Positions 47,051-59,047 of a stretch of DNA of 64,000 nucleotides are shown in pieces (position 1 is the first letter of the stretch; each line of letters begins with the position of its first letter). Made by a program: the position numbers and the translations under genes. Source of the stretch: Paracoccus pantotrophus (GTDB lineage: Bacteria > Pseudomonadota > Alphaproteobacteria > Rhodobacterales > Rhodobacteraceae); the NCBI RefSeq assembly GCF_008824185.1, contig NZ_CP044423.1, positions 1,067,501 to 1,131,500 on the forward strand, read 5' to 3'. Under the pieces are notes generated by a model. It was not told the DNA's origin, did not search any database, and worked only from the letters and a program-made list of their open reading frames with translations.

Positions 47051-48172
47051 CTATTCGGCGGCGGCTTGCGCGGCCTCGAGTTCGGCGGCGCGTTTCTCGA
47101 CCAGTTCGACGATATGGTCGACCATCTGCTCGTTGGTCATCTTGTGGTCCTGCTTGCCGGCCAGATAGACCATGCCGGAACCCGCGCCGCCGCCGGTGAA
47201 GCCGATATCGGTCATCAGCGCCTCGCCCGGCCCGTTCACCACGCAGCCGATGATCGACAGGCTCATCGGCGTCTTGATATGTTCGAGGCGCTTTTCCAGG
47301 GTCTCGACCGTCCTGATCACGTCGAAGCCCTGGCGCGCGCAGCTGGGGCAGGAGATGATCTGCACGCCACGGGTGCGCAGGCCCAGGGATTTCAGGATCT
47401 CGAACCCGACCTTGACCTCCTCGACCGGATCGGCCGAGAGGCTGACCCGGATGGTGTCGCCGATGCCCATCCACAGAAGGTTGCCCAGGCCGATGGCGGA
47501 TTTCACCGTGCCCGACACCAGCCCGCCCGCCTCGGTGATGCCCAGGTGGATCGGCGCGTCGGTCGCCTCGGCCAGCTGCTGATAGGCGGCGGCGGCGAGG
47601 AAGACATCGCTGGCCTTCACGCTGATCTTGAATTCGTGGAAATCGTTGTCCTGCAGGATCCTGATGTGGTCGAGGCCGGATTCCACCATCGCATCCGGGC
47701 AGGGCTCGCCGTATTTTTCCAGCAGGTGCCGTTCCAGGCTGCCGGCATTCACGCCGATGCGGATCGAGCAGCCATGGTCGCGGGCGGCCTTGATCACCTC
47801 GCGCACGCGGGCAGCGTCGCCGATATTGCCGGGATTGATGCGCAGGCAGGCGGCGCCGGCCTCGGCGGCCTCGATGGCGCGGCGGTAGTGGAAATGGATA
47901 TCGGCCACGATCGGCACCGGGCTTTCGCGGCAGATCTCGCGCAGGGCGCGGGTCGAGGCTTCGTCGGGGGTCGAGACGCGGACGATGTCGGCGCCGACGT
48001 CGGCGGCGCGGATGATCTGGTCCAGCGTCGCGCGCACGTCCGAGGTGTCGGTATTGGTCATGGTCTGCACGCTGATCGGCGCGTCGCCCCCGACCGGCAC
48101 GTTGCCGACCATGATCCGGCGCGACTTGCGCCGGTCGATATTGCGCCAGGGGCGGATCGGATTATGCGACAT
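47051..48172 (-). CDS. ispG: 4-hydroxy-3-methylbut-2-enyl-diphosphate synthase (flavodoxin)
   Basis: A 373-residue 4Fe-4S enzyme of the MEP isoprenoid pathway, reducing methylerythritol cyclodiphosphate to HMBPP. Cluster cysteines are in [12 protein letters not shown] and [12 protein letters not shown], with the ligand glutamate in the latter. The TIM-barrel part has VQTMTNTDT and RINPGNIG. The start at 48172 (MSHNPIRPW) is chosen over an ATG 12 codons upstream. It follows the RodZ-like gene, a neighbour relation common in proteobacteria. Confidence 0.95.
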   Translation of the reverse strand: MSHNPIRPWRNIDRRKSRRIMVGNVPVGGDAPISVQTMTNTDTSDVRATLDQIIRAADVGADIVRVSTPDEASTRALREICRESPVPIVADIHFHYRRAIEAAEAGAACLRINPGNIGDAARVREVIKAARDHGCSIRIGVNAGSLERHLLEKYGEPCPDAMVESGLDHIRILQDNDFHEFKISVKASDVFLAAAAYQQLAEATDAPIHLGITEAGGLVSGTVKSAIGLGNLLWMGIGDTIRVSLSADPVEEVKVGFEILKSLGLRTRGVQIISCPSCARQGFDVIRTVETLEKRLEHIKTPMSLSIIGCVVNGPGEALMTDIGFTGGGAGSGMVYLAGKQDHKMTNEQMVDHIVELVEKRAAELEAAQAAAE

Positions 48173-48324
48173 GGCTGGTGCCTTTTCCTGCGCCAGGGGC
48201 GGCTTCACCCGTCAGAAATAGGCCGATCCGGCCAGACGGGCAAGCCATCCGGTCCCGGTCAGGCGCGCGATGCCGCATCCGTGACCCCGGATTCATGCTC
48301 CGGCGGCCATGACCCGGCGCCCGG

Positions 48325-49545
48325 TCAATCCTGCGCGGGGGCCTGTTCCGGCGGCTCGGCCGATGCCAGGGCGACCATTTCGGCCAGCTGCGGATCCTTG
48401 CTGAGATCGGCAAAGGCATATTGCGCCGTCAGCGCCGTCGGCGAAAGCTCGACATTCTTGACCACCTTGGCGCCGGGTGCGGCCGGGCCGTAGGTGCGGC
48501 CGTTGACCGCGAAATAGACCGCGCCGGAATTACCGGCGCGCAGCACCGGCGGCGCCTCGAGCTTGGGCAGGGCGAAACGCTCGCCCGCGTCCATGGTCTT
48601 TTCCAGCAGCACCGTGCCGTCGGCCGAGGTGACGCGCACCCAGGCGGGACGGGCGGCAAGGATCTCGATCTCGGGCGCATCGGGGGCAACGGTGCGCACA
48701 GCCGCCTGTTCGGGCGGCATCTGCGGGCCATAGACCCGGTCGTGGACCGCGGCGCTGCGGGTCGCAGGCACGGCGCCTTCCGGCTTGGGCGTGGAGGTGT
48801 CCAGCCGCGGGTCGATGGCGGCGATGGGCCCGTCGCGGGCGACCAGCACGGGCAGTTCCAGCGCCTGCGGCCGGTAGGTACGGTCCAGCCCCTCGGGGCG
48901 CGGCAGGTTGACCTGGGCCGATTCGACGGTTTCGGGCTCGGCCGCCTCCTGCACCGGGTCCAGCGCGGCGATCACGCCGGGCGCCTGCTCGCCGGGGGTC
49001 AGGTTGACCTTCTGCACCTCTTGCAGCACGGCCCAGCCGCCATAGCCCAACCCGCAGGCCAGCACGACCATGACCAGCAGCGAGCCGATGGCCCGCGGCT
49101 CGATCGAGCTCCAGATGCTTTCCTGCCGGGGCAGGAAGATCGGATGCGGATTGGCCAGCGCCTCGGCCGGGTCCGAGGGGCGGCGCTGCGGCTTCGGCCC
49201 GGCGGCGGCGGGGGCCATGCCATGCGTGGGCTGGAAACCCGATTCCTGGCAGAAGCGGCGGAAGGTCCAATCGGCATCCATGCCGAGATAGCGGGCATAA
49301 GAACGCACGTAGCCGGCGATGAAGCTCGGCGTGTCGAAGGCGGAAATGTCGCAATTCTCGATGGCGGCGACATAGGAGGCGCGAATGCGCAATTCGCGCT
49401 GGACATCCAGCAGCGACTTGCCCAGCGTGGCCCGTTCGCCCCGCATCAGATCTCCGAGACGAATGTCAGGATCGTCGAAACCGGGCGGCAAGGCCGCCGG
49501 CTCCTCATGGCCATTGGACGGGGGGTTCCCCCTTAGCCCGATCAT
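48325..49545 (-). CDS. RodZ-like helix-turn-helix membrane protein
   Basis: A 406-residue protein with an N-terminal cytoplasmic HTH_25 domain (ERATLGKSLLDVQRELRIRA, then FIAGYVRSYARYLG). One membrane helix at about residue 155-178 (GSLLVMVVLACGLGYGGWAVL) follows, then a disordered periplasmic stretch and a C-terminal DUF4115 domain (PAWVRVTSADGTVLLEKTMD, then GAVYFAVNGRTYG). This order is that of RodZ, which links MreB to the elongasome. It lies upstream of ispG, as rodZ often does. Confidence 0.85.
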   Translation of the reverse strand: MIGLRGNPPSNGHEEPAALPPGFDDPDIRLGDLMRGERATLGKSLLDVQRELRIRASYVAAIENCDISAFDTPSFIAGYVRSYARYLGMDADWTFRRFCQESGFQPTHGMAPAAAGPKPQRRPSDPAEALANPHPIFLPRQESIWSSIEPRAIGSLLVMVVLACGLGYGGWAVLQEVQKVNLTPGEQAPGVIAALDPVQEAAEPETVESAQVNLPRPEGLDRTYRPQALELPVLVARDGPIAAIDPRLDTSTPKPEGAVPATRSAAVHDRVYGPQMPPEQAAVRTVAPDAPEIEILAARPAWVRVTSADGTVLLEKTMDAGERFALPKLEAPPVLRAGNSGAVYFAVNGRTYGPAAPGAKVVKNVELSPTALTAQYAFADLSKDPQLAEMVALASAEPPEQAPAQD

Positions 49546-49653
49546 TGCGCCTGCCCCATACTTTGCTGCTCGTCCCCGCGAATCGGAAGACTCTCAGAAC
49601 TTGATTAAAGCAAGGTTATCACGGGCGCGAGAGGTCTTCACCCCGAAACCGTC

Positions 49654-50883
49654 TCAGGCAGCCGAAGTTGAACGGTTCAGTTTGCACTGCGACCAGAGGC
49701 TGTCCATGGCCTTCACCAGGTGGTCGATCTGCTTGGGGTCATGCACCGGCGAGGGCGTGAAGCGCAGCCGTTCCGTGCCGCGCGGCACGGTCGGGAAGTT
49801 GATCGGCTGCACATAGATGCCGAAATCGGCCAGCAGCATGTCGGACAGCGCCTTGCAATGCACCGGGTTGCCGACATGCACCGGCACGATATGGCTGCCA
49901 TGGTCCATGATCGGCATGCCCAGCCCGCGCAGCCGCATCTTCAGGATGCGGGCGTTCAGCTGCTGCTGGTCGCGCAGCAACTGCCCCTCGGCCGTCTTGA
50001 GGAAGGCGATCGAGGCCGCGGCGCCCGCCGCCACCGCCGGCGGCAGCGAAGTGGTGAAGATGAAGCCCGGCGCATAGGAGCGGATCGCGTCCACCATCTT
50101 GGCCGAGGCGGCAATATAACCGCCGAAGACGCCGAAAGCCTTTCCCAGCGTGCCGTTGAAGATGTCAATGCGATGGCTCAGCCCGTCGCGCTCGGCCACG
50201 CCGCCGCCGCGGGGGCCATACATGCCGACGGCATGGACCTCGTCCAGATAGGTCAGGGCGTTGAACTCGTCCGCGAGGTCGCAGATCGCGGCGATGGGGC
50301 CGAAATCGCCATCCATGGAATAGATCGACTCGAAGGCGATCAGCTTGGGCGCCTCGGGATCGTCGGCCTCCAGCAGCTCGCGCAGATGCGCCACGTCGTT
50401 GTGGCGGAAGATGCGCTTGGCGCCATCGAAACGCTTGATCCCCTCGATCATCGAGGCGTGGTTCAGCTCGTCCGAATAGATGATGAGGCCGGGAAACAGC
50501 TTGCGCAGGGTCGAGAGCGTCGCGTCATTGGCGGTATAGGCGCTGGAAAAGACCAGCGCGGCCTCTTTCCCGTGCAGATCGGCCAGTTCCCCTTCCAGGC
50601 GCTTGTGATAGACGGTGGTGCCCGAGATGTTGCGCGTGCCGCCGGAACCCGCCCCCGTGGCATCCAGCGCCTCGTGCATCGCCGCCAGCACCACCGGATG
50701 CTGGCCCATGCCCAGGTAGTCGTTCCCGCACCATACGGTGATCTGGGTCTCGGTCCCGTCGGGACGGGTCCAGACCGCCTGCGGATAGGCCCCCTTGCGG
50801 CGCTCGATGTCGATGAAGGTGCGATAACGACCCTCTTCGTGCAGCTTGCCGATGGCCTGATCGAGGGCGGCTGAATAGTCCAT
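49654..50883 (-). CDS. hemA: 5-aminolevulinate synthase
   Basis: A 409-residue PLP enzyme condensing glycine and succinyl-CoA, the first step of tetrapyrrole synthesis in alphaproteobacteria. The PLP lysine is in [12 protein letters not shown]; the glycine-rich [23 protein letters not shown] and FTTSLPPA are all present. The start at 50883 ([10 protein letters not shown]) is given. A perfect FNR-type box lies 69 bases upstream, so oxygen-dependent control is likely, in keeping with heme demand for cytochromes under low oxygen. Confidence 0.96.
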   Translation of the reverse strand: MDYSAALDQAIGKLHEEGRYRTFIDIERRKGAYPQAVWTRPDGTETQITVWCGNDYLGMGQHPVVLAAMHEALDATGAGSGGTRNISGTTVYHKRLEGELADLHGKEAALVFSSAYTANDATLSTLRKLFPGLIIYSDELNHASMIEGIKRFDGAKRIFRHNDVAHLRELLEADDPEAPKLIAFESIYSMDGDFGPIAAICDLADEFNALTYLDEVHAVGMYGPRGGGVAERDGLSHRIDIFNGTLGKAFGVFGGYIAASAKMVDAIRSYAPGFIFTTSLPPAVAAGAAASIAFLKTAEGQLLRDQQQLNARILKMRLRGLGMPIMDHGSHIVPVHVGNPVHCKALSDMLLADFGIYVQPINFPTVPRGTERLRFTPSPVHDPKQIDHLVKAMDSLWSQCKLNRSTSAA

Positions 50884-50951
50884 CACGGATCCCTTGCCTT
50901 GCTTGAACTTGCTCGCTTGGGGGATCATGCTGCGATCCCGCGGGTCATACC

Positions 50952-50965
50952 TTGATACGCATCAA
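50952..50965. promoter_or_regulatory. FNR/Crp-family box upstream of hemA
   Basis: TTGATACGCATCAA is a perfect TTGAT-N4-ATCAA dyad, the consensus for FNR, FnrP and Nnr-type regulators. It lies between hemA and the divergent peptidase gene, 69 bases before the hemA start and 88 before the peptidase start. In Rhodobacter hemA is known to be under FnrL control. Confidence 0.82.
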
Positions 50966-51052
50966 GCCAGAGAAAATACAGCGTAAAAATGTCGCACCCA
51001 TACCAAGATGACAGGCATTTTCTCTGATAAAATCAATCAGGAAAGGCGAAGG

Positions 51053-52438
51053 ATGACGGACAATTCCAGAATCGGCGAAGTACTTTCAACGCTGGACGCG
51101 GGGCTGCCCCAGGCGCTCGACCGGCTGATGGAATTTCTTCGCATTCCCTCGGTCTCGACCGACCCGGCCTATGCGGCCGAGGTGCGGCGGGCGGCGGAGT
51201 GGCTTTGCGCCGAACTGACCTCGCTGGGCTTCCAGGCCGCGTTGCGCGACACGCCCGGCCATCCGATGGTGGTCGCGCATTCGCCCAAGGGCACGCGGCG
51301 GCCCTTGCTGTTCTATGGCCATTACGACGTGCAGCCGGTCGATCCGCTGGAACTGTGGCACCATCCCCCCTTCGAGCCCCGCATCGAGCATACGCCCCAG
51401 GGCAGGGTGATCCGCGGCCGCGGCGCCTCGGACGACAAGGGCCAGCTGATGACCTTCATCGAGGCGTTCCGGGCCTGGAAGGCCGTGCATGGCAGCCTGC
51501 CCTCGGACCTGGTGCTGCTGTTCGAGGGCGAGGAGGAATCCGGCTCGCCCAGCCTGCGCCCCTTCCTGCGCGAGAATGCCGGGGAATTGCGCGCCGGCAT
51601 CGCCATGATCTGCGACACCGGGCTTTATGCCGACGGCCGCCCGGCCATCACCACCCAGCTGCGCGGGCTTTGCGGCGAGGAGATCGTGATCCGCGCCGCG
51701 GACCGCGACCTGCATTCCGGCAGCTTCGGCGGGCTGGCGGCGAACCCGGTCCAGATCCTTGTCAACGCGCTTGCGACGGTCAAGGACGCCAGCGGCCGCG
51801 TCACCCTGCCCGGCTTCTACGAGGGCGTCGAGGAACTGTCCCCGGAACTGCGCGCCGACTGGGACGCGCTCGGCTTCGACCCGGCCGAGTTCCTGGCGCG
51901 CGTCGGGCTGAAGCATCCGGTCGGCGAGACGGGCCGCACCGGGCTGGAGATGGTCTGGAACCGCCCCACCTTCGAGATCAACGGCATCACCGGCGGCTAT
52001 ACCAGCGAGGGTTTCAAGACCGTCCTGCCGGCCGAGGCCCGCGCCAAGGTCAGCTTCCGCCTGACCGGCACCCAGGATCCCGACCGCATCCGCGAGACCT
52101 TCCGCGCCCATGTCCGCGCCCATGTGCCCGAGGATTGCACCGTCGAGTTCCATGGCCATGGAGCAAGCCCGGCCAGCCGCATGGACATCTCGGACCCGGC
52201 CTTCGCCGCGGCCAAGGCGGCGCTGAGCCAGGAATGGGGCCGCGAGGCCGCCTATATCGGCGCCGGCGGCTCGATCCCCATCGCCGGGGATTTCAAGGAG
52301 ATCCTGGGCATGGACTCCATGCTGATCGGCTTTGCCCGCGACGACGACCGCATCCATTCCCCGAACGAGAAATACGACCTCGACAGCTTTGCCAGGGGCG
52401 CGCGCAGCTGGGCGCGCATCCTGGCCGCCCTGGGCTGA
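51053..52438 (+). CDS. M20 family metallopeptidase (dipeptidase)
   Basis: A 461-residue zinc peptidase of the ArgE/DapE/PepV-like group. Metal ligands can be seen in FYGHYDVQPVDP (His, Asp), the bridging GRGASDDKGQ, the catalytic base in FEGEEESGSP, and the late histidine near HSPNEKYD. The dimerisation domain runs at about 200-370. The start at 51053 has AAGGCGAAGG upstream; an in-frame ATG 15 codons earlier is less likely. It shares the control region with hemA and could therefore also respond to the FNR-type box. Confidence 0.9.
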   Translation: MTDNSRIGEVLSTLDAGLPQALDRLMEFLRIPSVSTDPAYAAEVRRAAEWLCAELTSLGFQAALRDTPGHPMVVAHSPKGTRRPLLFYGHYDVQPVDPLELWHHPPFEPRIEHTPQGRVIRGRGASDDKGQLMTFIEAFRAWKAVHGSLPSDLVLLFEGEEESGSPSLRPFLRENAGELRAGIAMICDTGLYADGRPAITTQLRGLCGEEIVIRAADRDLHSGSFGGLAANPVQILVNALATVKDASGRVTLPGFYEGVEELSPELRADWDALGFDPAEFLARVGLKHPVGETGRTGLEMVWNRPTFEINGITGGYTSEGFKTVLPAEARAKVSFRLTGTQDPDRIRETFRAHVRAHVPEDCTVEFHGHGASPASRMDISDPAFAAAKAALSQEWGREAAYIGAGGSIPIAGDFKEILGMDSMLIGFARDDDRIHSPNEKYDLDSFARGARSWARILAALG

Positions 52439-52606
52439 GAGGAGACCGGGGACGGCGGCCCGGCCGGGTCGCCTCCCTCGGCGCGGCGGCAGCGGCGAAA
52501 AAGGGGCCGAGACCGGATCCTTGGCTTGCGCCCGTGACCCAGATCAATTCATGGGGGCAAGCGCCGTGATAGGGCGCGGGCAGCATTGAAAGGACAGGCA
52601 TCCAAC

Positions 52607-53182
52607 ATGACCACGGCTGCATTCGTTTCGACGGTTCTGGCGCTGCTGCTGGCGCCGGGGCCGACGAATACGTTGATGGGAATCGCGGGGGCGCAGCGTG
52701 GCCTGGCCCGCGTCGCGCGCCTGCTGCCGGCAGAGCTGGCAGGCTACCTGACCGCCATCCTGCCGCTGGCCTTCCTGGGCGCGGGGCTGCTTGAACAGAT
52801 GCCGGCCCTGGCGGTCGGGCTGAAACTGGCGGCGGCCGGCTGGATCATGGTTCTGGCGACGGCCCTGTGGCGGGCGCCGGGCAGCGATGGAGAAAGCCGG
52901 GACATCGGCGCCCGGCGGATCTATGTGACCACCGTCCTGAACCCCAAGGCGCTGATCCTTGGCCTTGTCCTGCTGCCCGCGCCGCAGGATCCGGCTTTCG
53001 CGACGCGGCTGGGGATGTTCTGCCTGATGGTGATCGGCGCGGCCCTGGCCTGGGGCTGCGCCGGGATCCTGGCGCAGGCGGGAAACGGCGGCCGGGAACG
53101 GCTGCAGGGCGTCCAGCGCGTCGCCTCGGTCTGGCTTGCATTCGTCTCGATTTCGCTGGTGTTCGGCCTCATCCGCGTCTGA
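52607..53182 (+). CDS. LysE/RhtB-family exporter
   Basis: A 191-residue membrane protein with about five to six hydrophobic segments. The family opening is FVSTVLALLLAPGPTNTLMG, where PGP is conserved, and TVLNPKALILGLVLLPAP is the second signature. Members export amino acids or related metabolites. GAAAGGACAGG precedes the ATG at 52607. The protein is slightly short for LysE but seems whole. The substrate cannot be inferred. Confidence 0.85.
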   Translation: MTTAAFVSTVLALLLAPGPTNTLMGIAGAQRGLARVARLLPAELAGYLTAILPLAFLGAGLLEQMPALAVGLKLAAAGWIMVLATALWRAPGSDGESRDIGARRIYVTTVLNPKALILGLVLLPAPQDPAFATRLGMFCLMVIGAALAWGCAGILAQAGNGGRERLQGVQRVASVWLAFVSISLVFGLIRV

Positions 53183-53264
53183 TGCCCGGCGGTGCTGTCC
53201 CGCGGGGCTCCGCCTCGGCTCCGGGGCGGCAGGCAGCCTCGGCGCGGACCCGCATCCCGGCATG

Positions 53265-53290
53265 AAAAGGGGCGCCCCCGCGGGCGCCCC
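53265..53290 (-). terminator. Intrinsic terminator of carD
   Basis: A perfect 9-base-pair stem GGGGCGCCC / GGGCGCCCC with a 4-base loop is followed on the minus strand by four T. It begins 22 bases after the carD stop. Confidence 0.75.
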
Positions 53291-53312
53291 GATCATCCCG
53301 GCGGGCCGTCCT

Positions 53313-53822
53313 TCAGGCGGCGCGGGCGGTCAGCACGGTCTCGACCTTCTTCTGGGCGCCGGCCTCGTCCATGCCGGAAACGGCGGCGACCTCGCGGGTC
53401 AGGCGGTCCAGCGCGGCCTCGTAAAGCTGGCGCTCGGAATAGGACTGTTCGCGCTGGTCGTCGGTGCGATGCAGGTCGCGCACCACCTCGGCGATCGACA
53501 TCAGATCGCCCGAATTGATCTTCTGCTCATATTCCTGGGCGCGGCGCGACCACATCGCCCGCTTGACGCGGGCCTTGCCCTTCAGCGTGTCCAGCGCCCG
53601 CTCGACCAGGTCCGGGGTCGAGAGGCCGCGCATGCCGATCTCGGTCGCGCGGGCGGTGGGCACGCGCAGGGTCATTTTGTCCTTCTCGAACGAGATCACG
53701 AACATCTCGAGGCGCAGCCCCGCCACCTCCTGCTCTTCGATCGACACGATGCGGCCCACGCCATGCGTGGGATAGACGACAAAGTCATCGGGGCGAAATT
53801 CGGTCTTCTTGGCTTTCGACAT
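53313..53822 (-). CDS. carD: CarD/CdnL-type RNA polymerase-binding regulator
   Basis: A 169-residue protein with an N-terminal RNA polymerase-interacting Tudor-like domain (FVVYPTHGVGRIVSIEEQEV, then FVISFEKDKMTLRVP) and a helical C-terminal DNA-contacting domain (REQSYSERQLYEAALDRLTREV). CarD proteins stabilise open promoter complexes and influence rRNA and stress transcription in alphaproteobacteria. The start at 53822 is chosen for the family N-terminus MSKAKKTEFRPDD. A long leader with a hairpin lies upstream. Confidence 0.93.
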   Translation of the reverse strand: MSKAKKTEFRPDDFVVYPTHGVGRIVSIEEQEVAGLRLEMFVISFEKDKMTLRVPTARATEIGMRGLSTPDLVERALDTLKGKARVKRAMWSRRAQEYEQKINSGDLMSIAEVVRDLHRTDDQREQSYSERQLYEAALDRLTREVAAVSGMDEAGAQKKVETVLTARAA

Positions 53823-54288
53823 TGGGCATCCTTCGCAGTTGCGCCGCCGCGCGACACAAAAACCCCCAAGGAGGGACGATCCCCCCCTTACGGGCCAACA
53901 TTGTTGTTCTTGCACTTCTGACCGGGCAGTCGATCAGGACAGGCAGCAACGCCGGCCAGGCCACAAAAGCAGCCCGACCGGCGCGAGATGGCTGCACCAT
54001 AGCACAAAAATCGCGCCGGTTCAAAGGTTCCCTGAAAGGCGGCACCGGCCCCGTTTGGCGAAAGAAAATCGTTTAAACTCAACACCAGGAAAACGCCTCA
54101 CCGAACAGAGCCGATGCATGGTCAGGGCGAATCGACGCCCTCGCCACGGACACGATCTAGCGGCCGCGCCCCCGGCCCGCCAGCGATGCGGCAGTCAAAT
54201 CCCACATATGAGACGGGACATGATGCGCGGCAGGCACAGTCGTTAGCATTTCAAACAAGATCGGGGACCACCAGCGGAACCGGAGGTC
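53823..54288. other. carD leader and carD-fdxA intergenic region (no gene)
   Basis: About 465 bases without a gene. Near carD the minus-strand leader holds a hairpin (AAGG-GGGGGA / TCCCTCCTT, about 53868-53889) followed by GGGGGTTTTT. The middle has an AT-rich patch around 54055-54085 that could hold the carD or another promoter. No tRNA or small open frame could be supported. Confidence 0.45.
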
Positions 54289-54627
54289 TCAATCCCCTTC
54301 ACCGGGCGCTTCCGAGAAATATTTCTCCAGCTTGCCGGGCATGCCGTCCATCTCCTGATAGCCGGGCATCGGATCCTTCTTGCGCGTGATCACCGGCCAG
54401 GATTCGGCATATTTGCGGTTGAACTCGACCCATGTCTCCATGTCGGGCTCGGTATCGGGGCGAATCGCGTCAGCCGGGCATTCCGGTTCGCAGACGCCGC
54501 AGTCGATGCATTCGTCGGGATGGATGACCAGCGTGTTCTCGCCTTCATAAAAACAGTCCACGGGGCACACCTCGACGCAGTCGGTGTATTTGCACATGAT
54601 GCAGTTTTCAGTGACGACATAGGTCAT
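54289..54627 (-). CDS. fdxA: 7Fe-8S ferredoxin FdxA
   Basis: A 112-residue soluble electron carrier with one 3Fe-4S and one 4Fe-4S cluster. Cysteines are arranged as [19 protein letters not shown] and [13 protein letters not shown], the usual pattern for the Azotobacter-type FdxA with a C-terminal extension ([19 protein letters not shown]). It lies between carD and the S4/helicase operon, an order common in Rhodobacterales. Its partner reductase is not in the window. Confidence 0.95.
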   Translation of the reverse strand: MTYVVTENCIMCKYTDCVEVCPVDCFYEGENTLVIHPDECIDCGVCEPECPADAIRPDTEPDMETWVEFNRKYAESWPVITRKKDPMPGYQEMDGMPGKLEKYFSEAPGEGD

Positions 54628-54791
54628 GGCGAGATATTCCTGTTTCCTGATCGGCTAGTTACGCCCGCCGCCGCCATCAATCAAGGCCACCGCCGGCGAA
54701 AAGACGAGGATATGGCCGAGCCCCGTCCGGGATGGGATGGCGTTCTGTCGCAGGGGCGCGGACCGGAACCCGGTTCTTTGCCCCGCCTTGC

Positions 54792-55057
54792 CTAGAGTTC
54801 CTCGTAAAGCGTCGCCGCCTCGCTGGCCGGGCCGCGCCGCGCGCCCAGAAGCAGGATCCGCAGCACCCGCACCCGGCCATGGGCCGAAACGGTGACGGTA
54901 TCGCCGCCCCGCACCGCCTGCGCCGGCTTGCTGCAAGGCTGGCCGTTCAGCCGGATGCCCCCGGCGCCGATCGCATCGGCGGCCAGGGTGCGGGTCTTGA
55001 ACAGCCGCGCGTGATGCAGCCAGCGGTCGAGCCTGATGCTTTCGCCGCCTTCCCCGA

Positions 55058-55061
<4 letters not shown>
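54792..55061 (-). CDS. S4-domain RNA-binding protein (Hsp15-like)
   Basis: An 89-residue protein consisting of a single S4 domain (IRLDRWLHHARLFKTRTLAA, then GGIRLNGQPCSKPAQAVRGG) and a short basic tail. Heat-shock protein 15 (HslR) has this form and frees stalled 50S subunits. The start is a GTG at 55061 that overlaps the helicase stop (GTGA). It ends about 165 bases before fdxA. Confidence 0.88.
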
Positions 55062-57984
<2,923 letters not shown>

Positions 57985-57985
<1 letters not shown>

Positions 57986-58710
57986 CAGGCGTCGGTGCCC
58001 TGCAGTTTGCGTTCGAGGCGCTGGACGGCATCCTGCGCCTCCTGTTGATGGGGATGGATCTTCAGGCTCCGGCGAAAGGCCACCAGCGCGTCCCGGTCGT
58101 CGCCCAGTTCCTCGAGGATGGTGCCGAGCTGGGTCAGGGCGCCGAAATGGCGCGGCTCCAGCCGCAGCACCTGCCCCAGGTCGGCGATGGGCGGGCCGAA
58201 ATCGCCGTCCAGATAGAAGGCGACCGAGCGCAGATACCAGCCGGCCGCGAAATCCGGCGCATGATCGGTCAGCGCGGTCAGGTGGCCGATGGCGGTGACG
58301 GTATCGCCCGCGTCCAGCGCCGCCTCGCCCCGCTTGTAGAGCAGGTCCATCGCCGCCGAGCCGGAACGCGACCAGATGCGCAGGATGTCGGTCTCGGCCC
58401 GCGCCCAGGTCTCGCCGCCCGGCTGGGCCAGCTCGGCGAACAGCAGGTCCAGGTCTTCGCGCTCGCGCAGCCGCGCCTCGGCGGTCGGCTCGGAGGCGGC
58501 GGCGGGTTCGGAAAGCGGGCTTTCGGGCAGCGCATCGCTTTCGGCTTGCGGCGGATCCTCTGGCAGCGGCAGATCCTGCACCGGCATCGCATCGGGCGCG
58601 GCGGCGCCGTCCTGCCGCGCATGGCCGGCCCCGGCCCCCGCCAGCCCCAGGAAAAGTGCTGCCGCGACGGCATGATGGAAATGGGGGACTGGCAAAAGCA
58701 TATTCCCCAT
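57985..58710 (-). CDS. TPR-repeat exported protein
   Basis: A 241-residue protein with a signal-like N-terminus (hydrophobic segment AVAAALFLGLAGAGAG), an acidic proline-rich linker (about 30-85) and three to four tetratricopeptide repeats from about 110 (LLYKRGEAALDAGDTVTAIG, then HFGALTQLGTILEELGDDRD). TPR proteins act as scaffolds. The start at 58710 is chosen to give the signal sequence; 58701 is an alternative. It is the first gene of the helicase-S4 operon. Confidence 0.85.
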
Positions 58711-58759
58711 GTAACTTTCCCCATCGTCTAATTCCAGACACGAGAACAGGAGATCGAGA

Positions 58760-59044
58760 ATGAGCAAAGTGGTCGAGGCAGCCGTGGCCGCTCTGGACGA
58801 AAAGGCCAAGGGCTTCGACGGCACCGCCAAATTCGTCATCGAGGGCGAGGGATCGGTCTATATCGACGCCGACGGCGCCCGCGCCGCCGATGACGAGGCC
58901 GAGGTGACGCTGACCGCCAGCCGCGAGACCTTCGAGGGCCTGCTGTCGGGCGACGTGAACCCGACCACCGCCTTCATGACCGGCAAGCTGCGGGTCGACG
59001 GCTCGATGGGCACGGCGATGAAGCTGGGCGCGCTGCTGTCCTGA
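58760..59044 (+). CDS. SCP2 sterol-binding domain protein
   Basis: A 94-residue protein formed by one SCP2 domain (FDGTAKFVIEGEGSVYIDAD, then TLTASRETFEGLLSGDVNPT TAFMTGKLRVDGSMG split here by length). Bacterial members bind lipids or act as small accessory domains; no ligand is known here. CAGGAG precedes ATG 58760, and the lysophospholipase-like gene starts 3 bases after its stop, so the two are one transcription unit, which suggests lipid handling. Confidence 0.92.
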   Translation: MSKVVEAAVAALDEKAKGFDGTAKFVIEGEGSVYIDADGARAADDEAEVTLTASRETFEGLLSGDVNPTTAFMTGKLRVDGSMGTAMKLGALLS

Positions 59045-59047
59045 GCG

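Noticed and set aside
50941..51010. Start of the M20 peptidase at 51008
   Set aside because: The ATG at 51053 has a much better ribosome-binding sequence and the intervening residues are not like the family.
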